Shown: positions 43,618 to 53,996, numbered from the stretch's first letter. The stretch is DNA of 64,000 bases from Bacteroides sedimenti (GCF_040365225.1 NZ_AP028055.1:3666001-3730000); one strand, 5' to 3'. Made by a program: numbers and translations. The notes: generated from the sequence alone by a model not told the origin.

Positions 43618-45954
43618 CTATTTCAGTTCAATCTTATCCTTTAGCCTGATGTCGTTGCTGGCTGCTCCAAGCATTACAGTGAAGGTTCCTGGTTCTGCAA
43701 CAAACTCCATTTGCTGGTTATACAGAGAAAGATCTTCCTTGGTCAGCTCAAATTCAATTTTCCGGGTTTCTCCTTTATCCAGATGAATCCGTTTGAATTT
43801 TTTCAGCATAATTTCCGGAGTGATTATTGAACTAACGTCGTCTTTGAGGTAAAGCTGTACCACCTCATCTCCTTCACGATTCCCTTTGTTTTTAATCTCA
43901 CAGGAGATTATAAAGCTATCCTTTCCTGTTTTTTTGCACTTCATGCCCGAATACTCAAATGTAGTATAGCTAAGTCCATATCCGAAACTGTAAAGTGGTG
44001 AGCTTGTTCCTTCAACATATTCATTCTGTTTCCCAAGTGAATAGTATACAGGCAGTTGTCCCACTGATCTTGGGATAGAAACCGGTAGTCGGCCTGCCGG
44101 GTTATAATCTCCGAACAGAACTTCTGCGATGGCTTTTCCTCCTTCTTGTCCAGGATACCATGCTGTAAGCAGAGCATTTGCTTTCTCTGCAGCAGTATTC
44201 ATATTGAGCGGTCTGCCCTGTATATAAATAACAACCAATTGTTTCCCTGTTTTCAGCATAGCCTGAAGAAGTTTTTCCTGATCGCCTAGTAAATCAAGCG
44301 ATGAACGGTCGTATCCTTCGCCTGATTCCATATCTGAAAGGAGTTTCTCTTTCTGAGCGGAAACGGTTGCAGCTCCAGTCTCTTTGAATTCTGTAGAAAA
44401 ATCGCGAGCACTAGATCCTCCGAGTACTAACACAATTGCGTCGGACTGATTTGCCGCCTTTACAGCTGCTGGTATATCACTTTGAGTGGTATCCCGTATA
44501 GCGCAGCCTTTGGCATAATTTATCTTCGTTTTGGCTGATACAGATTCCTTAATTCCATCTAGTACTGTTTTGATATTATCTCTTTCTTGAGGTGCTGTAT
44601 AATCGCCAAGCTGATTATAGATATTATCAGCATTCGGACCAATTACCGCTATACTTTTGATGGACTTCTCTAATGGAAGAATATTATCGTTCTTTAGAAG
44701 AACAATGCTTTCTCTGGCTACTTTTAATGCAACAGTCTTGTTATTTTCACACCGAACCAGCTTTGCTGCATCAGTTGGCTTGACATATGGGTTTTCAAAA
44801 AGGCCTGCTTCATACTTTAATCTCAATACATGACTAACAGCACTGTCAATATCAGCAAGAGAAATTAACTTCTCCTGTAGTGCATTTTCAAGGTTTTTAC
44901 CATAAGCATTGCCCCCTAAATCGACATCGGTGCCAGCTTTAAGAGAGGCTGCTGCCGCTTCTTTTACATTGGCAACTATTCGGTGTCCCCGCACTCCTTC
45001 AATACTACCGAGGTCAGAAAATACAAATCCATTGAATCCCCACTGTTTTCTGAGAATATCTTTCAATAGATAACGGTTCGAGGTGCTAGGAACTCCGTCA
45101 ATAGAATTATAAGATGTCATCACGGTTTTTGCACCAGCCTTTACTGCCATCTTGAAAGGAGGCAGCATTTCAGAAAATAGCTGATGCATTCCAATCTGAG
45201 CAGGGTTACCATTATGTCCACCTAACGGGATGCCATATCCGGCAAAATGCTTTAATGTAGAATAGAATTTATATTTTCCTGCATTGTCCTTCACTTGCAA
45301 TCCCTGTACAAATGCACTTCCAAGTATTCCGGTCAAGACAGGATCTTCTCCGAAAGTCTCTTCCATCCTTGACCATCGAGGTTCACGAGCTACATCAAGT
45401 ATTGGCCCATAGCCGATATTTCCTCCCATCGACCAACATTCCTGCGCAATAACCCTTCCCATCTCTTCTATCAAATCTACATTCCAGGTGCTGGCTTGTC
45501 CTATGGAAGTGGGGAAAACGGTTGTGCCGATGGCCATATGTCCGTGAGCGCATTCTTCAGCAAATAGAATCGGGATACCCAGTCGGGTCTTTTCCATTGC
45601 GTATTTTTGAAGTGAATTAATGGCTTCTGCTGATTGTTTTGGAGAAAGGCCTGTTATCAACGTTTTTTGAGTCCATGGATCGGCTCTTAATGTTGCCCAG
45701 AAAGAACCAATAGGACGGTTGTTCATCAGATTTTTAAATTTTTCTGCTGGAACAACACCTTTATCCGTTTTTAAATACATTTCCCAACCAAGAGGACAAC
45801 ATAGCTGACCAATTTTTTCGTTCAGCGTCATTAATGAAAGTAGGTTGCTTATTCTCTCTTCAACAGGCGCTTTCGCATTTTTATATACAGGTTGTCCTTG
45901 AAGCCGAAAAGATATCAACAGTACAGAACAAATTATAATGAGATACTTGGTCAT
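43618..45954 (-). CDS. Glycoside hydrolase family 3 (beta-glucosidase-like)
   Basis: 778 residues with a signal peptide. The N-terminal barrel carries the GH3 landmarks GTTVFPTSIGQASTWN, GPILDVAREPRWSRMEETFGEDP, KHFAGYG (235-241) and the nucleophile region VFSDLGSIEGV with Asp314. The alpha/beta sandwich (VIGPNADN) and a C-terminal fibronectin-III-like domain follow. It hydrolyses terminal beta-linked sugars, probably glucose or xylose; specificity is not readable. The nucleophile is followed by LG where W or Y is common. It starts 1 bp after the GH29 gene of the same locus. Confidence 0.94.
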   Translation of the reverse strand: MTKYLIIICSVLLISFRLQGQPVYKNAKAPVEERISNLLSLMTLNEKIGQLCCPLGWEMYLKTDKGVVPAEKFKNLMNNRPIGSFWATLRADPWTQKTLITGLSPKQSAEAINSLQKYAMEKTRLGIPILFAEECAHGHMAIGTTVFPTSIGQASTWNVDLIEEMGRVIAQECWSMGGNIGYGPILDVAREPRWSRMEETFGEDPVLTGILGSAFVQGLQVKDNAGKYKFYSTLKHFAGYGIPLGGHNGNPAQIGMHQLFSEMLPPFKMAVKAGAKTVMTSYNSIDGVPSTSNRYLLKDILRKQWGFNGFVFSDLGSIEGVRGHRIVANVKEAAAASLKAGTDVDLGGNAYGKNLENALQEKLISLADIDSAVSHVLRLKYEAGLFENPYVKPTDAAKLVRCENNKTVALKVARESIVLLKNDNILPLEKSIKSIAVIGPNADNIYNQLGDYTAPQERDNIKTVLDGIKESVSAKTKINYAKGCAIRDTTQSDIPAAVKAANQSDAIVLVLGGSSARDFSTEFKETGAATVSAQKEKLLSDMESGEGYDRSSLDLLGDQEKLLQAMLKTGKQLVVIYIQGRPLNMNTAAEKANALLTAWYPGQEGGKAIAEVLFGDYNPAGRLPVSIPRSVGQLPVYYSLGKQNEYVEGTSSPLYSFGYGLSYTTFEYSGMKCKKTGKDSFIISCEIKNKGNREGDEVVQLYLKDDVSSIITPEIMLKKFKRIHLDKGETRKIEFELTKEDLSLYNQQMEFVAEPGTFTVMLGAASNDIRLKDKIELK

Positions 45955-45955
45955 C

Positions 45956-47374
45956 TTATTTCTTTATTTTAAATGAAAACACTAATGGCTTTTTGTCATA
46001 TTTAGAAAGGCGTGGTAATTGCACTTTAACCTTATCTCCTTCTTGAGTCCATTTCACCTTCTTTCCAGTATGTAGCAATGTAATAGCAGTTCCTTTCACA
46101 GGAATATTTTTTTCCCACTCGATGCTTTCAGGAAGTGGGTTATTTTGTCCCTGAATATAAAGTGCATAAAGTGTCTTTCCATCTTTACTAGCTGTGAACC
46201 AGATATCATTGTTTTTATTCTTGTAAACAGGTGTGATGCGTGTGTTATAGATACCTTCACCATTTATTTTTAACCATTGCCCAATCTCTTTGAGAATAAC
46301 CTCTACCTCTGGCTGAATGAGTCCTTTCGGAGTCGGTCCTACTCCTAATAAGAGATTCCCTCCTTTTGCAACCACCTCAATCAGATCGGTAATGACTGCA
46401 TTGGCTGTTTTGAATTTAGCATTTGGCGTCCATCCCCAGTCAGGACTTAGAGGCATGCAACTTTCCCAGGGGTAGGGTAGTTGCTGATCCGGAATTGAAC
46501 GTTCCGGAGTTTGATAATTTTCATATTTTCCATGAATGGTTCTATCTACGATCAGTAGGTCAGTTTGATGAGAACGTGCCATTTTTGCGATAGATTCCAT
46601 TTTTATGTCTTGTCGGGGAGCAGCTACCCATCCACCATCTAACCAGAGAATATCAATTTTACCATAATTACTCATCAATTCTTCAATCTGGTTATAAGTG
46701 AACTTCTGAAATGCCTTCCATTGTTCAGGATGTCTGTTAATGTTATAATTTACATTTCTGTTAGGTGTAGCATATCTTGGCCACCAATAATATTCACAGT
46801 GCCAATCAGGTTTTGAGAAATAGGCTCCGATCATAAAATCTTTTTTTCGGAATGCATCGAATACATATTTAGCAACATCAGCTTTAGGGTTATCTTTGAA
46901 TGCACTATTCATGATTGAAAAATTTGTTTGCTTGGTATTAAACAAATTAAATCCGTCATGATGTTTAGTTGTGAAAATCATATATTTCATTCCACCAGCT
47001 TTGATCACCTCTGCCCATTGTTCCGGATTGAAATCAGTTGGATTAAACTTATCAATCAGTTTGTAATATGCTTTTTTGTAATCCTCATAAGCTATTGTGC
47101 TATCTCTTGGTATCCAGTCTACATCCTCAGAACAGATGGACCATGACTCTACAATACCAGGAATTGAGTACAACCCCCAATGAAAAAGGACACCAAATTT
47201 CATGTCTTGCCATTTGTCTAATTGGTTTAGAACATTCTTCTCTTCAGGCCATTGATACTCGGTTGAACGTTGATGAACGAATCCTTGCTGAGCTTGCAAC
47301 TTGATGGATGGCGATAACAGCAATAAACCAGCGGTAAAAAAAACGGTTCTAATTAATATATCTTTTTTCTTCAT
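45956..47374 (-). CDS. Alpha-L-fucosidase, GH29 (copy 2, in the utilisation locus)
   Basis: 472 residues with a signal peptide ending near LQAQQ. GH29 landmarks are KFGVLFHWGLYSIPG, YMIFTTKHHDGFNLFN and the nucleophile region IDILWLDGGWV. A short beta domain closes the protein. It releases alpha-L-fucose from glycans in the periplasm or at the surface. It differs strongly from copy 1 (31832-33127) outside the core motifs. It lies 1 bp from its neighbours on each side, showing a tight operon with susC and susD upstream. Confidence 0.94.
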   Translation of the reverse strand: MKKKDILIRTVFFTAGLLLLSPSIKLQAQQGFVHQRSTEYQWPEEKNVLNQLDKWQDMKFGVLFHWGLYSIPGIVESWSICSEDVDWIPRDSTIAYEDYKKAYYKLIDKFNPTDFNPEQWAEVIKAGGMKYMIFTTKHHDGFNLFNTKQTNFSIMNSAFKDNPKADVAKYVFDAFRKKDFMIGAYFSKPDWHCEYYWWPRYATPNRNVNYNINRHPEQWKAFQKFTYNQIEELMSNYGKIDILWLDGGWVAAPRQDIKMESIAKMARSHQTDLLIVDRTIHGKYENYQTPERSIPDQQLPYPWESCMPLSPDWGWTPNAKFKTANAVITDLIEVVAKGGNLLLGVGPTPKGLIQPEVEVILKEIGQWLKINGEGIYNTRITPVYKNKNNDIWFTASKDGKTLYALYIQGQNNPLPESIEWEKNIPVKGTAITLLHTGKKVKWTQEGDKVKVQLPRLSKYDKKPLVFSFKIKK

Positions 47375-47375
47375 A

Positions 47376-48011
47376 TTATTTCAAGCTTAAACAATAATCA
47401 ATGAGATTAAGAGCATCTGGCACTCTAGTAAAATCAAGATTGTTTTTATTAATGTAGCCATTTATAAGCTCCTTTTTCTCCTTAAATAAGTTTAGTAAAT
47501 TTTTTTTGCTTTTGCATACCACCATTTTACCTTTTGTCTCAAACAAGTATCGATTTTCATTTATTCTTGAATAGACTTCTGTACTCTGATTCAGATATTT
47601 ACCCCTCTGCCAGTAGTTCGTGTTTATACTTTCAACTTTAGATTGAGTTACTTGTCCATAAACCCCTTTAAATCCCCTATTCACATCTTTTAGTAACCAA
47701 TCGATGTATACAACTCCGTTTTCGAGTGCTATGCATTCCAGATAAGTTCCGTTTGCATAAATAAACTTATGAGATCCGATAAGTATGCTGTCTACTTGTT
47801 CCTTATTCATGAGAATCATCTCATTCTCGCCATCCATGTACATCATAGCTTTGTTGGATGCATCATAATTTAGCGGTGCATTAATTCTTGTCATATTAAA
47901 CAATTTAACTGTGCCTTGAGAATACTTATCAAAGAGCATAATCCGTTTTTTCTGAGCGAAGTTAGTCAGCGGGAGTGCCATAATTGCTACTAAAAAGATA
48001 ATTCGTTTCAT
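47376..48011 (-). CDS. Exported protein of unknown function in the utilisation locus
   Basis: 211 residues with a signal peptide (MKRIIFLVAIMALPLTNFAQ). The mature part is rich in Lys, Tyr, Asn and beta-strand-like segments (YANGTYLECIALENGVVYID) and ends in a helical stretch. I recognise no family. It is the first gene past the susD-side hairpin and lies 1 bp before the GH29 gene. A role in binding or handling the glycan is a guess from context only. Confidence 0.75.
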   Translation of the reverse strand: MKRIIFLVAIMALPLTNFAQKKRIMLFDKYSQGTVKLFNMTRINAPLNYDASNKAMMYMDGENEMILMNKEQVDSILIGSHKFIYANGTYLECIALENGVVYIDWLLKDVNRGFKGVYGQVTQSKVESINTNYWQRGKYLNQSTEVYSRINENRYLFETKGKMVVCKSKKNLLNLFKEKKELINGYINKNNLDFTRVPDALNLIDYCLSLK

Positions 48012-48055
48012 GGTTTATAATGATTAAGATTGATCTGTAAATATACAAAAAGCAT

Positions 48056-48096
48056 AAGAGGCTGATATCAAAATAGTTATTTTGATTCAGCCTCTT
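48056..48096 (-). terminator. Hairpin between susD and the enzyme genes, possible attenuator
   Basis: AAGAGGCTGA pairs perfectly with TCAGCCTCTT, and an inner ATCAAAATA/TATTTTGAT pairing extends the stem. On the minus strand it is followed by CTTTTTG. It lies 37 bp past the susD stop and 45 bp before the next start, so partial termination could lower expression of the enzyme genes. Confidence 0.75.
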
Positions 48097-48132
48097 AATT
48101 TATTTTAAGAGTTCAGTACACTTAGTACAACA

Positions 48133-50010
48133 TTATAGTGCAGGACCTGCTCCGAATTGAGGAGCTCCCTTATCTTGCCATACTCTTTCACTATTGAGCA
48201 ATGTCCCGCTTTGGTTAGAACCCGGAGTGAAACCTTGTGACTTATAAGCTTTAATCAGTACATCATACATCAAGTCAGTCGGTGATGGTGAACCAACCTC
48301 GAAGCGACGAGGTATAGCATTATTTGGAACTACGGAACCAAAGTTTTCCCATTTAATCAATGTTGAACCTTCTTTAGGGCAACCTGAACGACGAACAGTT
48401 ACAAACTGATCGCATGGGAACAAAGTGAAATGAAGAAGTTCCTGAATATAAACTTTCTCTAAATCGCTTGCTTTGTCACCTGTAAGTTGATAATCTGGGT
48501 TAGACGCCATAGCATCAATTTCGCCACTCTTAAGGTCAATGGCAACTTCATTTGGATCATAGCCATATGTTGTTCCGTAGTAAGGAATCTTATTCAAGCT
48601 TGCCAAACGGTCGTATTCCTCAACAGAAGCTCTGATTGCTTTGTTGAAATAGGTACTTGCACTCTGAGGTAAGTTTGCTCCTAACAATTTTAATTCTGCA
48701 AGGTATAAGTTCACTTCAGCTGTTGACATATACATACCATACCAAGGATTATCATTGGTATCCTGAATAACTGGATCGCCAGGTAGTGTTGGCAAGGTAA
48801 AGTCAATTCTACCGATAATCATTTCCTGCTGGAACATAGAGAACGGTTGATAGCTACGAGTTGAAGTCAGTTTAAAACGATTTGAATCGAAATAGTCTGC
48901 ATTATTGCTATCATATTGAGCATTCATTTCAACTGGGAGTCCATAGTAACGTACCCAAGGTTCGCCCATACCTTTCCACTGAACGAATGTTTTTTTACCG
49001 CCATTTTCAGTATACACCACATTGTCTAATACATATTTTGGAACATCTTTTCCAGCGTCAAAGAAAGCTTGAACAACTTTAGAACTCCATTGATTTTTCT
49101 GATAGAAGAATCTTACACGTGGGTCTTTATTCTTAATCATGAAGTTGATAACTCTTTGACTTGGTGCAGTGCCCTGTAAGAATCCATTGCTCCAATGGTA
49201 TACTTTGTCACCGTCATTAGCAGTTACAGATTTTGCTTTGTTGAAAACAAAGTTGTCACTTGTTCCATCGAGCACGCCACAAGATGCATTTGCTACTGTT
49301 GAAGCAATCTCTAACGCTTTCGCTTTATTCTGAGCTAATAAACGAACAGCAATTTTCAATCTCAAAGAGTTTGCCAATTTTGCCCATTTTGATGCGTCAC
49401 CCTTATAGATTACATCTTGATTTGTTGGGAAGGTCTGGTTGGTAGATGTGGTCAATGTTTTTACAGCATCATCCAACATGCTTAACCATAGTGTATACAG
49501 AGTCTCAATTTTATCATATTCCGGAGTTAGTGTACCTCCATAGCGGGCACGACAAGCGTCAATAAATGGTCTGTCACCATACATGTCACTATCAAAAACT
49601 CCAAGATATGCTGTTAGTACATCTATACATGCTGCCATATTAGCATATTTGGCCGATTCTTCTTTAGACATGGTTGAACGTAAATGTTCCAGATCACGTG
49701 CATAATTCAATACACTGATATATTGTCCTCCTTGCTCGCCTGTAGCAGTTGTTTCAGTGTAAGTAGAGTTAAATCCTGTAGTCGGTACTCCCATTTGTCC
49801 CCATCTGTATGTCATAGCTGCGTTGTAGAACCAATAGGTATAACCGGACGGTTCAAAATTGATAACTGCCTGAGCAAATAGATATGAGGGCTCTGCTTTG
49901 ACTACATCAGAGGGGTTGGAATTTAAATCTGCAAATTCTTCACGGCATCCGGAAAAGATTACAAGAGAGCCAAGAAGGGCAGACATTAATAATGATTTAT
50001 ATTTTTTCAT
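48133..50010 (-). CDS. SusD-like nutrient-binding outer-membrane lipoprotein
   Basis: About 625 residues from the ATG at 50010, which begins a lipoprotein signal (MKKYKSLLMSALLGSLVIFS then Gly-Cys22); the frame extends 9 codons upstream with unrelated residues. The DLNSNPSDVVKAEPSYLFAQ segment is typical of the SusD-like_2 group. SusD-like proteins cap the SusC channel and bind glycan at the cell surface. It is paired with the SusC-like gene 44 bp upstream. The glycan is not readable from sequence, but the GH29 gene suggests a fucosylated one. Confidence 0.93.
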   Translation of the reverse strand: MKKYKSLLMSALLGSLVIFSGCREEFADLNSNPSDVVKAEPSYLFAQAVINFEPSGYTYWFYNAAMTYRWGQMGVPTTGFNSTYTETTATGEQGGQYISVLNYARDLEHLRSTMSKEESAKYANMAACIDVLTAYLGVFDSDMYGDRPFIDACRARYGGTLTPEYDKIETLYTLWLSMLDDAVKTLTTSTNQTFPTNQDVIYKGDASKWAKLANSLRLKIAVRLLAQNKAKALEIASTVANASCGVLDGTSDNFVFNKAKSVTANDGDKVYHWSNGFLQGTAPSQRVINFMIKNKDPRVRFFYQKNQWSSKVVQAFFDAGKDVPKYVLDNVVYTENGGKKTFVQWKGMGEPWVRYYGLPVEMNAQYDSNNADYFDSNRFKLTSTRSYQPFSMFQQEMIIGRIDFTLPTLPGDPVIQDTNDNPWYGMYMSTAEVNLYLAELKLLGANLPQSASTYFNKAIRASVEEYDRLASLNKIPYYGTTYGYDPNEVAIDLKSGEIDAMASNPDYQLTGDKASDLEKVYIQELLHFTLFPCDQFVTVRRSGCPKEGSTLIKWENFGSVVPNNAIPRRFEVGSPSPTDLMYDVLIKAYKSQGFTPGSNQSGTLLNSERVWQDKGAPQFGAGPAL

Positions 50011-50054
50011 TTTGTTCTTCTTATAATGATTAAACATTCGTTTAATAGATCCAA

Positions 50055-53000
50055 TTAGAAATTAGCATTAATTGTGAACATGTAGTTCGCTGTATATCCA
50101 GAGAATGTACGTACGCGGAATTCTGTAGCAGATGTACCACGAACAGATTCAGGATTTTCACCGTTAGGCATGTTATTCAGAAGGTAACCAAGGTTACGTC
50201 CTGTAAGAGTCAGGTTAATGCTGTTGGCTTTCAGCTTTCGGCTGAAGCTATCAGGTACACGATAGTTCAATGATACTTCACGTAATGCGATATAGTTTAA
50301 TTTTGAAACCCAGTCGTCATTAACAACACCTTGTCCCCAACTATTTACACGGTAGTTCCAGATTGATGCATGTGTTGGTTCAATCTTACCTTTTCCTAAC
50401 AAGTCTTTGAATGTTTCACCACCTGTAGCAACTGTATAAGAACTTCCGTCGGCCTGAGTAATCTTTGTTCCTGCTGGGAAAATACCTTCAGGAATTACGC
50501 CATCGTCATAAGTTAAATTATCGAACTTAGAAGTCCAGGTTGTACCACCATATTCGGGAGCTGAGTATCTTAATGAAGCTTTTGTATAGCCGTAAGCTGT
50601 ACCATATCTAGAACCATAAGAAGCGACATAGCCTCCGAATCTCATATCAAATGAAGCGTTGATGCTCCAGTTTTTATAGCTCAGACTAGTTGATAATGAT
50701 CCAAGGAAATCAGGAATCATTGAACCTACCTCTTCCACTTTTCCACTTCTTGCATAATATGCATAACGATTTGAATCGCTCCATTTCAGGATTGGCAAAC
50801 CAGTCTTTTCATCAATTGCTTTTTTAGAATCTGACATCAGGATACCATAAGAATAACCTACTTTGGCAACAGAACCGATACGATAGTTACCATAGTCTGG
50901 AGTACCATCAAGTGTAATGTAGTCTGCTACATTCTTGTGTAATGAAATAATCTTATTCTGATTCTTGGTGTATGTGAAGTCTAATGTCCACTTCCAGTCC
51001 TTGTTTTGGAAAGGAACTGTATTCAGTGCCAATTCTACACCCTGATTTTGGATATTACCGGCATTGATTTTCTGTGCACTGATACCTGATACATAAGGTA
51101 CTGAGATCGTCATAATCTGATTCTTTGTATTTTCCTTATAGTATGTTGCATCCAGACCAATTCTGTTATTGAAGAAACGCCAGTCAAGTCCTACTTCCCA
51201 AGCATTTTTACGTTCAGGTTTCAGATTATTCGAAAATACAGTATTATTCAATGACAACGAATAAACATTTCCGTTTAAGGTATTGGATGTACCAAGAGAA
51301 TAGGCCGTGTTAATAATATAAGGATCTGTATCATTACCTACCTGTGCCCATGATGCGCGAACTTTTGCAAAAGAAATAGCGCTTGGTAACTTAAAGGTTT
51401 CGTGTAGTAACCATGATCCGGAAACTGATGGATAGAAGTATGAATAGTCTCCATGCTTATCAGAGTAAACCAATGCAGATGACCAGTCATTACGTCCTGT
51501 TACATCTAAATAAACCTGGTTTTTCCAACTAACACTTCCCTGGAATGCTACTGATAACATTCTCTTTTGTCCTGAGATATTTCCATTATAGCTGACGGCG
51601 TCTTTAGAATTTCCTAAGAAATATTGTCCAGGAACAATCAATCCTCCAGATGTATTCATTGAAGTAGCTTGTTCAATGTTGTTGTAATATTCACCACGAA
51701 CAAAACCACCAACGTACCAATCACCTAATGGTTTGTTGAAATTGAATGCTGCGTTGAAATTGGTTTGTTCCTTAGTGTACATGTTCATTCCATAGTAACC
51801 AGAATTTGTATTTGCATATCCAGTCCCTAAATCCTTCTCTTCAGATCTGCGATAGTAGTAGTTATAAGTACCTTCAGCTCTGAAACTTACCCAATCTGTT
51901 ATTTTTGCATTTAAGATTAGTCCCGGACGAACAGATGTCTCTTTCTGAGTGTATTCGTTCTCATAAACATTCCACCATAAACTACGTCCTGGTACTGTTC
52001 CATATTCGTCACCAAAGTCGGTGCTTGCAAGCCCACCATGATTACCTTTATATTTATGTTTAAAGTAACTAGGGTCATATGCACGTGGCCATGTTCCATC
52101 GATATAATATTCACCAACGTTAGGTTGTGCATTCTTTGGATTTGAATTGGCAAATGTGATACTGGCTTCAAGATTCACTTTGCTTGTAATATCATGAGAT
52201 GCTTTTGCCATCGCTGATAAACGATTAAAACTGTTGTTTGGCAATGTTCCTTCATTATATTTGTATGACAAAGATGTGTAGAAAGTTGTTTTATCGTTAC
52301 CACCACTTATTGCTACGTTTGTATTGCTGTTAAAGCCGAGATCATAAGTGTCTTTAAAGTTGTTTTTAACAGCATTGTACGGTCTGTATGTATGGTCGTA
52401 GTATTCAATGTTTGAACCATCGAATGCTGGACCGAATCCAGCACCTTGCCAGTCGCTACTTAATACAGTATTTTTACCATCTGCATTAGTGAAAAACTGA
52501 TGTTTATTATCAAAACGATAATAGTTGCCATTAGAATCTTTTTTTCCATAATCTACATAACCAGAAAATGCACCGTCACCATAAACATTCTGAAGGTCTG
52601 GTTGTGCAAAAACGTAGTCTACACCAAAAGTTTGTGATAAATGAACGCCGATACCTTTATTCTTTGTTCCACTCTTGGTAGTGATTACTACGGCACCATT
52701 AAGACCGCGTGATCCATAAAGAGCTGTTGCAGCTGCACCTTTCAGTACAGAAACAGTTTCAAAATCGTCTGGGTTCAGATTCTTTAATTCATTACCATAG
52801 TCATTTGCAGCTTGATTCCAGTCAGCATCTCCTGATTTTGAAATGGCATTATCTAAAATAATCCCGTCAACAACATAGATTGGCTGATTATTTTTACCCA
52901 AGGTAGAAGCACCACGGATCAAAATCTTAGTAGAACCGAACATACCACCGTCTGATTGTGCAATTTCAACACCGGCAACTTTACCTTGCAAAGCTGCAAC

Positions 53001-53438
53001 AGGGTTGATAACATTTGCATTCAACTGGTCGCCGTTTAATTCTGTAACTGCATATCCAAGTGCTTTTGTTTCACGTTTGATACCTAAAGCTGTAACCACA
53101 ACTTCCTTAAGTATTTGTGAACTCTCTTTCAATGTAATGTTAATTGTGGTTTGTCCATTTACTTCAACAACTTGAGATTCCATGCCAAGGAAAGAGAAAA
53201 CTAATTTCCCTTTTGAGGGTACTTTTGAAAGTACATAATTACCATCCATATCAGTAATTGTACCGTTTGTTGTCCCTTGGACTGAGATGTTCGCTCCGAT
53301 AATCGATTCACCTGACGGATCTTTTACAGTTCCTTTTACAGTCAATGTTTGTGCCATTGCTGTGACAGAAACTAACGATAGAATGAGCACAAAGACTTTC
53401 TTAAAAAAGAAAGAACTAAATTCTGCTTTTTTTTTCAT
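50055..53438 (-). CDS. SusC/RagA-type TonB-dependent transporter
   Basis: 1127 residues with a signal peptide (to about TAMAQ). A carboxypeptidase-regulatory-like domain (TVKGTVKDPSGESIIGANIS) precedes the plug, which begins with the SusC motif LKEVVVTALGIKRETKALGY and contains PIYVVDGIILD and the LKGAAATALYGSRGLNG segment. The rest is a large outer-membrane barrel ending in YMFTINANF. It imports oligosaccharides with energy from TonB. No N-terminal STN extension is seen, so an anti-sigma partner is not implied. The predicted promoter has a full consensus match. Confidence 0.95.
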   Translation of the reverse strand: MKKKAEFSSFFFKKVFVLILSLVSVTAMAQTLTVKGTVKDPSGESIIGANISVQGTTNGTITDMDGNYVLSKVPSKGKLVFSFLGMESQVVEVNGQTTINITLKESSQILKEVVVTALGIKRETKALGYAVTELNGDQLNANVINPVAALQGKVAGVEIAQSDGGMFGSTKILIRGASTLGKNNQPIYVVDGIILDNAISKSGDADWNQAANDYGNELKNLNPDDFETVSVLKGAAATALYGSRGLNGAVVITTKSGTKNKGIGVHLSQTFGVDYVFAQPDLQNVYGDGAFSGYVDYGKKDSNGNYYRFDNKHQFFTNADGKNTVLSSDWQGAGFGPAFDGSNIEYYDHTYRPYNAVKNNFKDTYDLGFNSNTNVAISGGNDKTTFYTSLSYKYNEGTLPNNSFNRLSAMAKASHDITSKVNLEASITFANSNPKNAQPNVGEYYIDGTWPRAYDPSYFKHKYKGNHGGLASTDFGDEYGTVPGRSLWWNVYENEYTQKETSVRPGLILNAKITDWVSFRAEGTYNYYYRRSEEKDLGTGYANTNSGYYGMNMYTKEQTNFNAAFNFNKPLGDWYVGGFVRGEYYNNIEQATSMNTSGGLIVPGQYFLGNSKDAVSYNGNISGQKRMLSVAFQGSVSWKNQVYLDVTGRNDWSSALVYSDKHGDYSYFYPSVSGSWLLHETFKLPSAISFAKVRASWAQVGNDTDPYIINTAYSLGTSNTLNGNVYSLSLNNTVFSNNLKPERKNAWEVGLDWRFFNNRIGLDATYYKENTKNQIMTISVPYVSGISAQKINAGNIQNQGVELALNTVPFQNKDWKWTLDFTYTKNQNKIISLHKNVADYITLDGTPDYGNYRIGSVAKVGYSYGILMSDSKKAIDEKTGLPILKWSDSNRYAYYARSGKVEEVGSMIPDFLGSLSTSLSYKNWSINASFDMRFGGYVASYGSRYGTAYGYTKASLRYSAPEYGGTTWTSKFDNLTYDDGVIPEGIFPAGTKITQADGSSYTVATGGETFKDLLGKGKIEPTHASIWNYRVNSWGQGVVNDDWVSKLNYIALREVSLNYRVPDSFSRKLKANSINLTLTGRNLGYLLNNMPNGENPESVRGTSATEFRVRTFSGYTANYMFTINANF

Positions 53439-53535
53439 TCTTGCATGTGTTTTTAGTTAAACTTACTTGGTTTATAAGATGCTTTTATTGATTTAGTTAG
53501 CTACAGACTCCATTTCGGATCCTGTATCTTGAATG

Positions 53536-53566
53536 CAAAGATAATATGGATTGCAAAATAAACAAA
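53536..53566 (-). promoter_or_regulatory. Consensus promoter of the susC-led locus
   Basis: On the minus strand TTTG (53566-53563), a 19-nt spacer, then TATCTTTG (53543-53536). It fits the Bacteroidota consensus exactly and leaves a 5' leader of about 90 nt before susC. Confidence 0.8.
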
Positions 53567-53996
53567 ATAATTTGATTGATTTGTTAATGTTTTTAAGAAT
53601 AAATATTTGTATAATATGAATCAAAAAGGAAAAATCATTAATTTATGGGTTATTTATAATAAACTGCTATTTATTTTTTATAAAATATTACATATTATAA
53701 AACAACAAAAAGGAGATATTGTTTTCAAAACAATAATTGATTATGATTTTAGGGTCTATATTCTCCTTTATAATTGTTTGTGATGGGAATATTAAGGTCA
53801 TAATTGTCCAGAGTAACAATAATGTTTATGGTATTTTTTTTGAATGACCTCTTGGAATAACATAAATTAATTAACAATGTTAAAATATGTTTTTGAGAGG
53901 AGCGCGTTTACAGAATTTAAATATTAAAGCAGTGTTATTTAAGAAATTTAAAAAATAGAAAGGCAAAGAAAAGGAAAATAGATGTTTTATGACGAA
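53567..53996. other. AT-rich spacer upstream of the utilisation locus
   Basis: No gene is supported in about 430 bp, and no regulator gene is present. One imperfect hairpin is seen (AAAGGAGATAT near 53709 against ATATTCTCCTTT near 53761) with an inner ATTGTTTT/AAAACAAT pair; its role is unknown. Confidence 0.5.
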
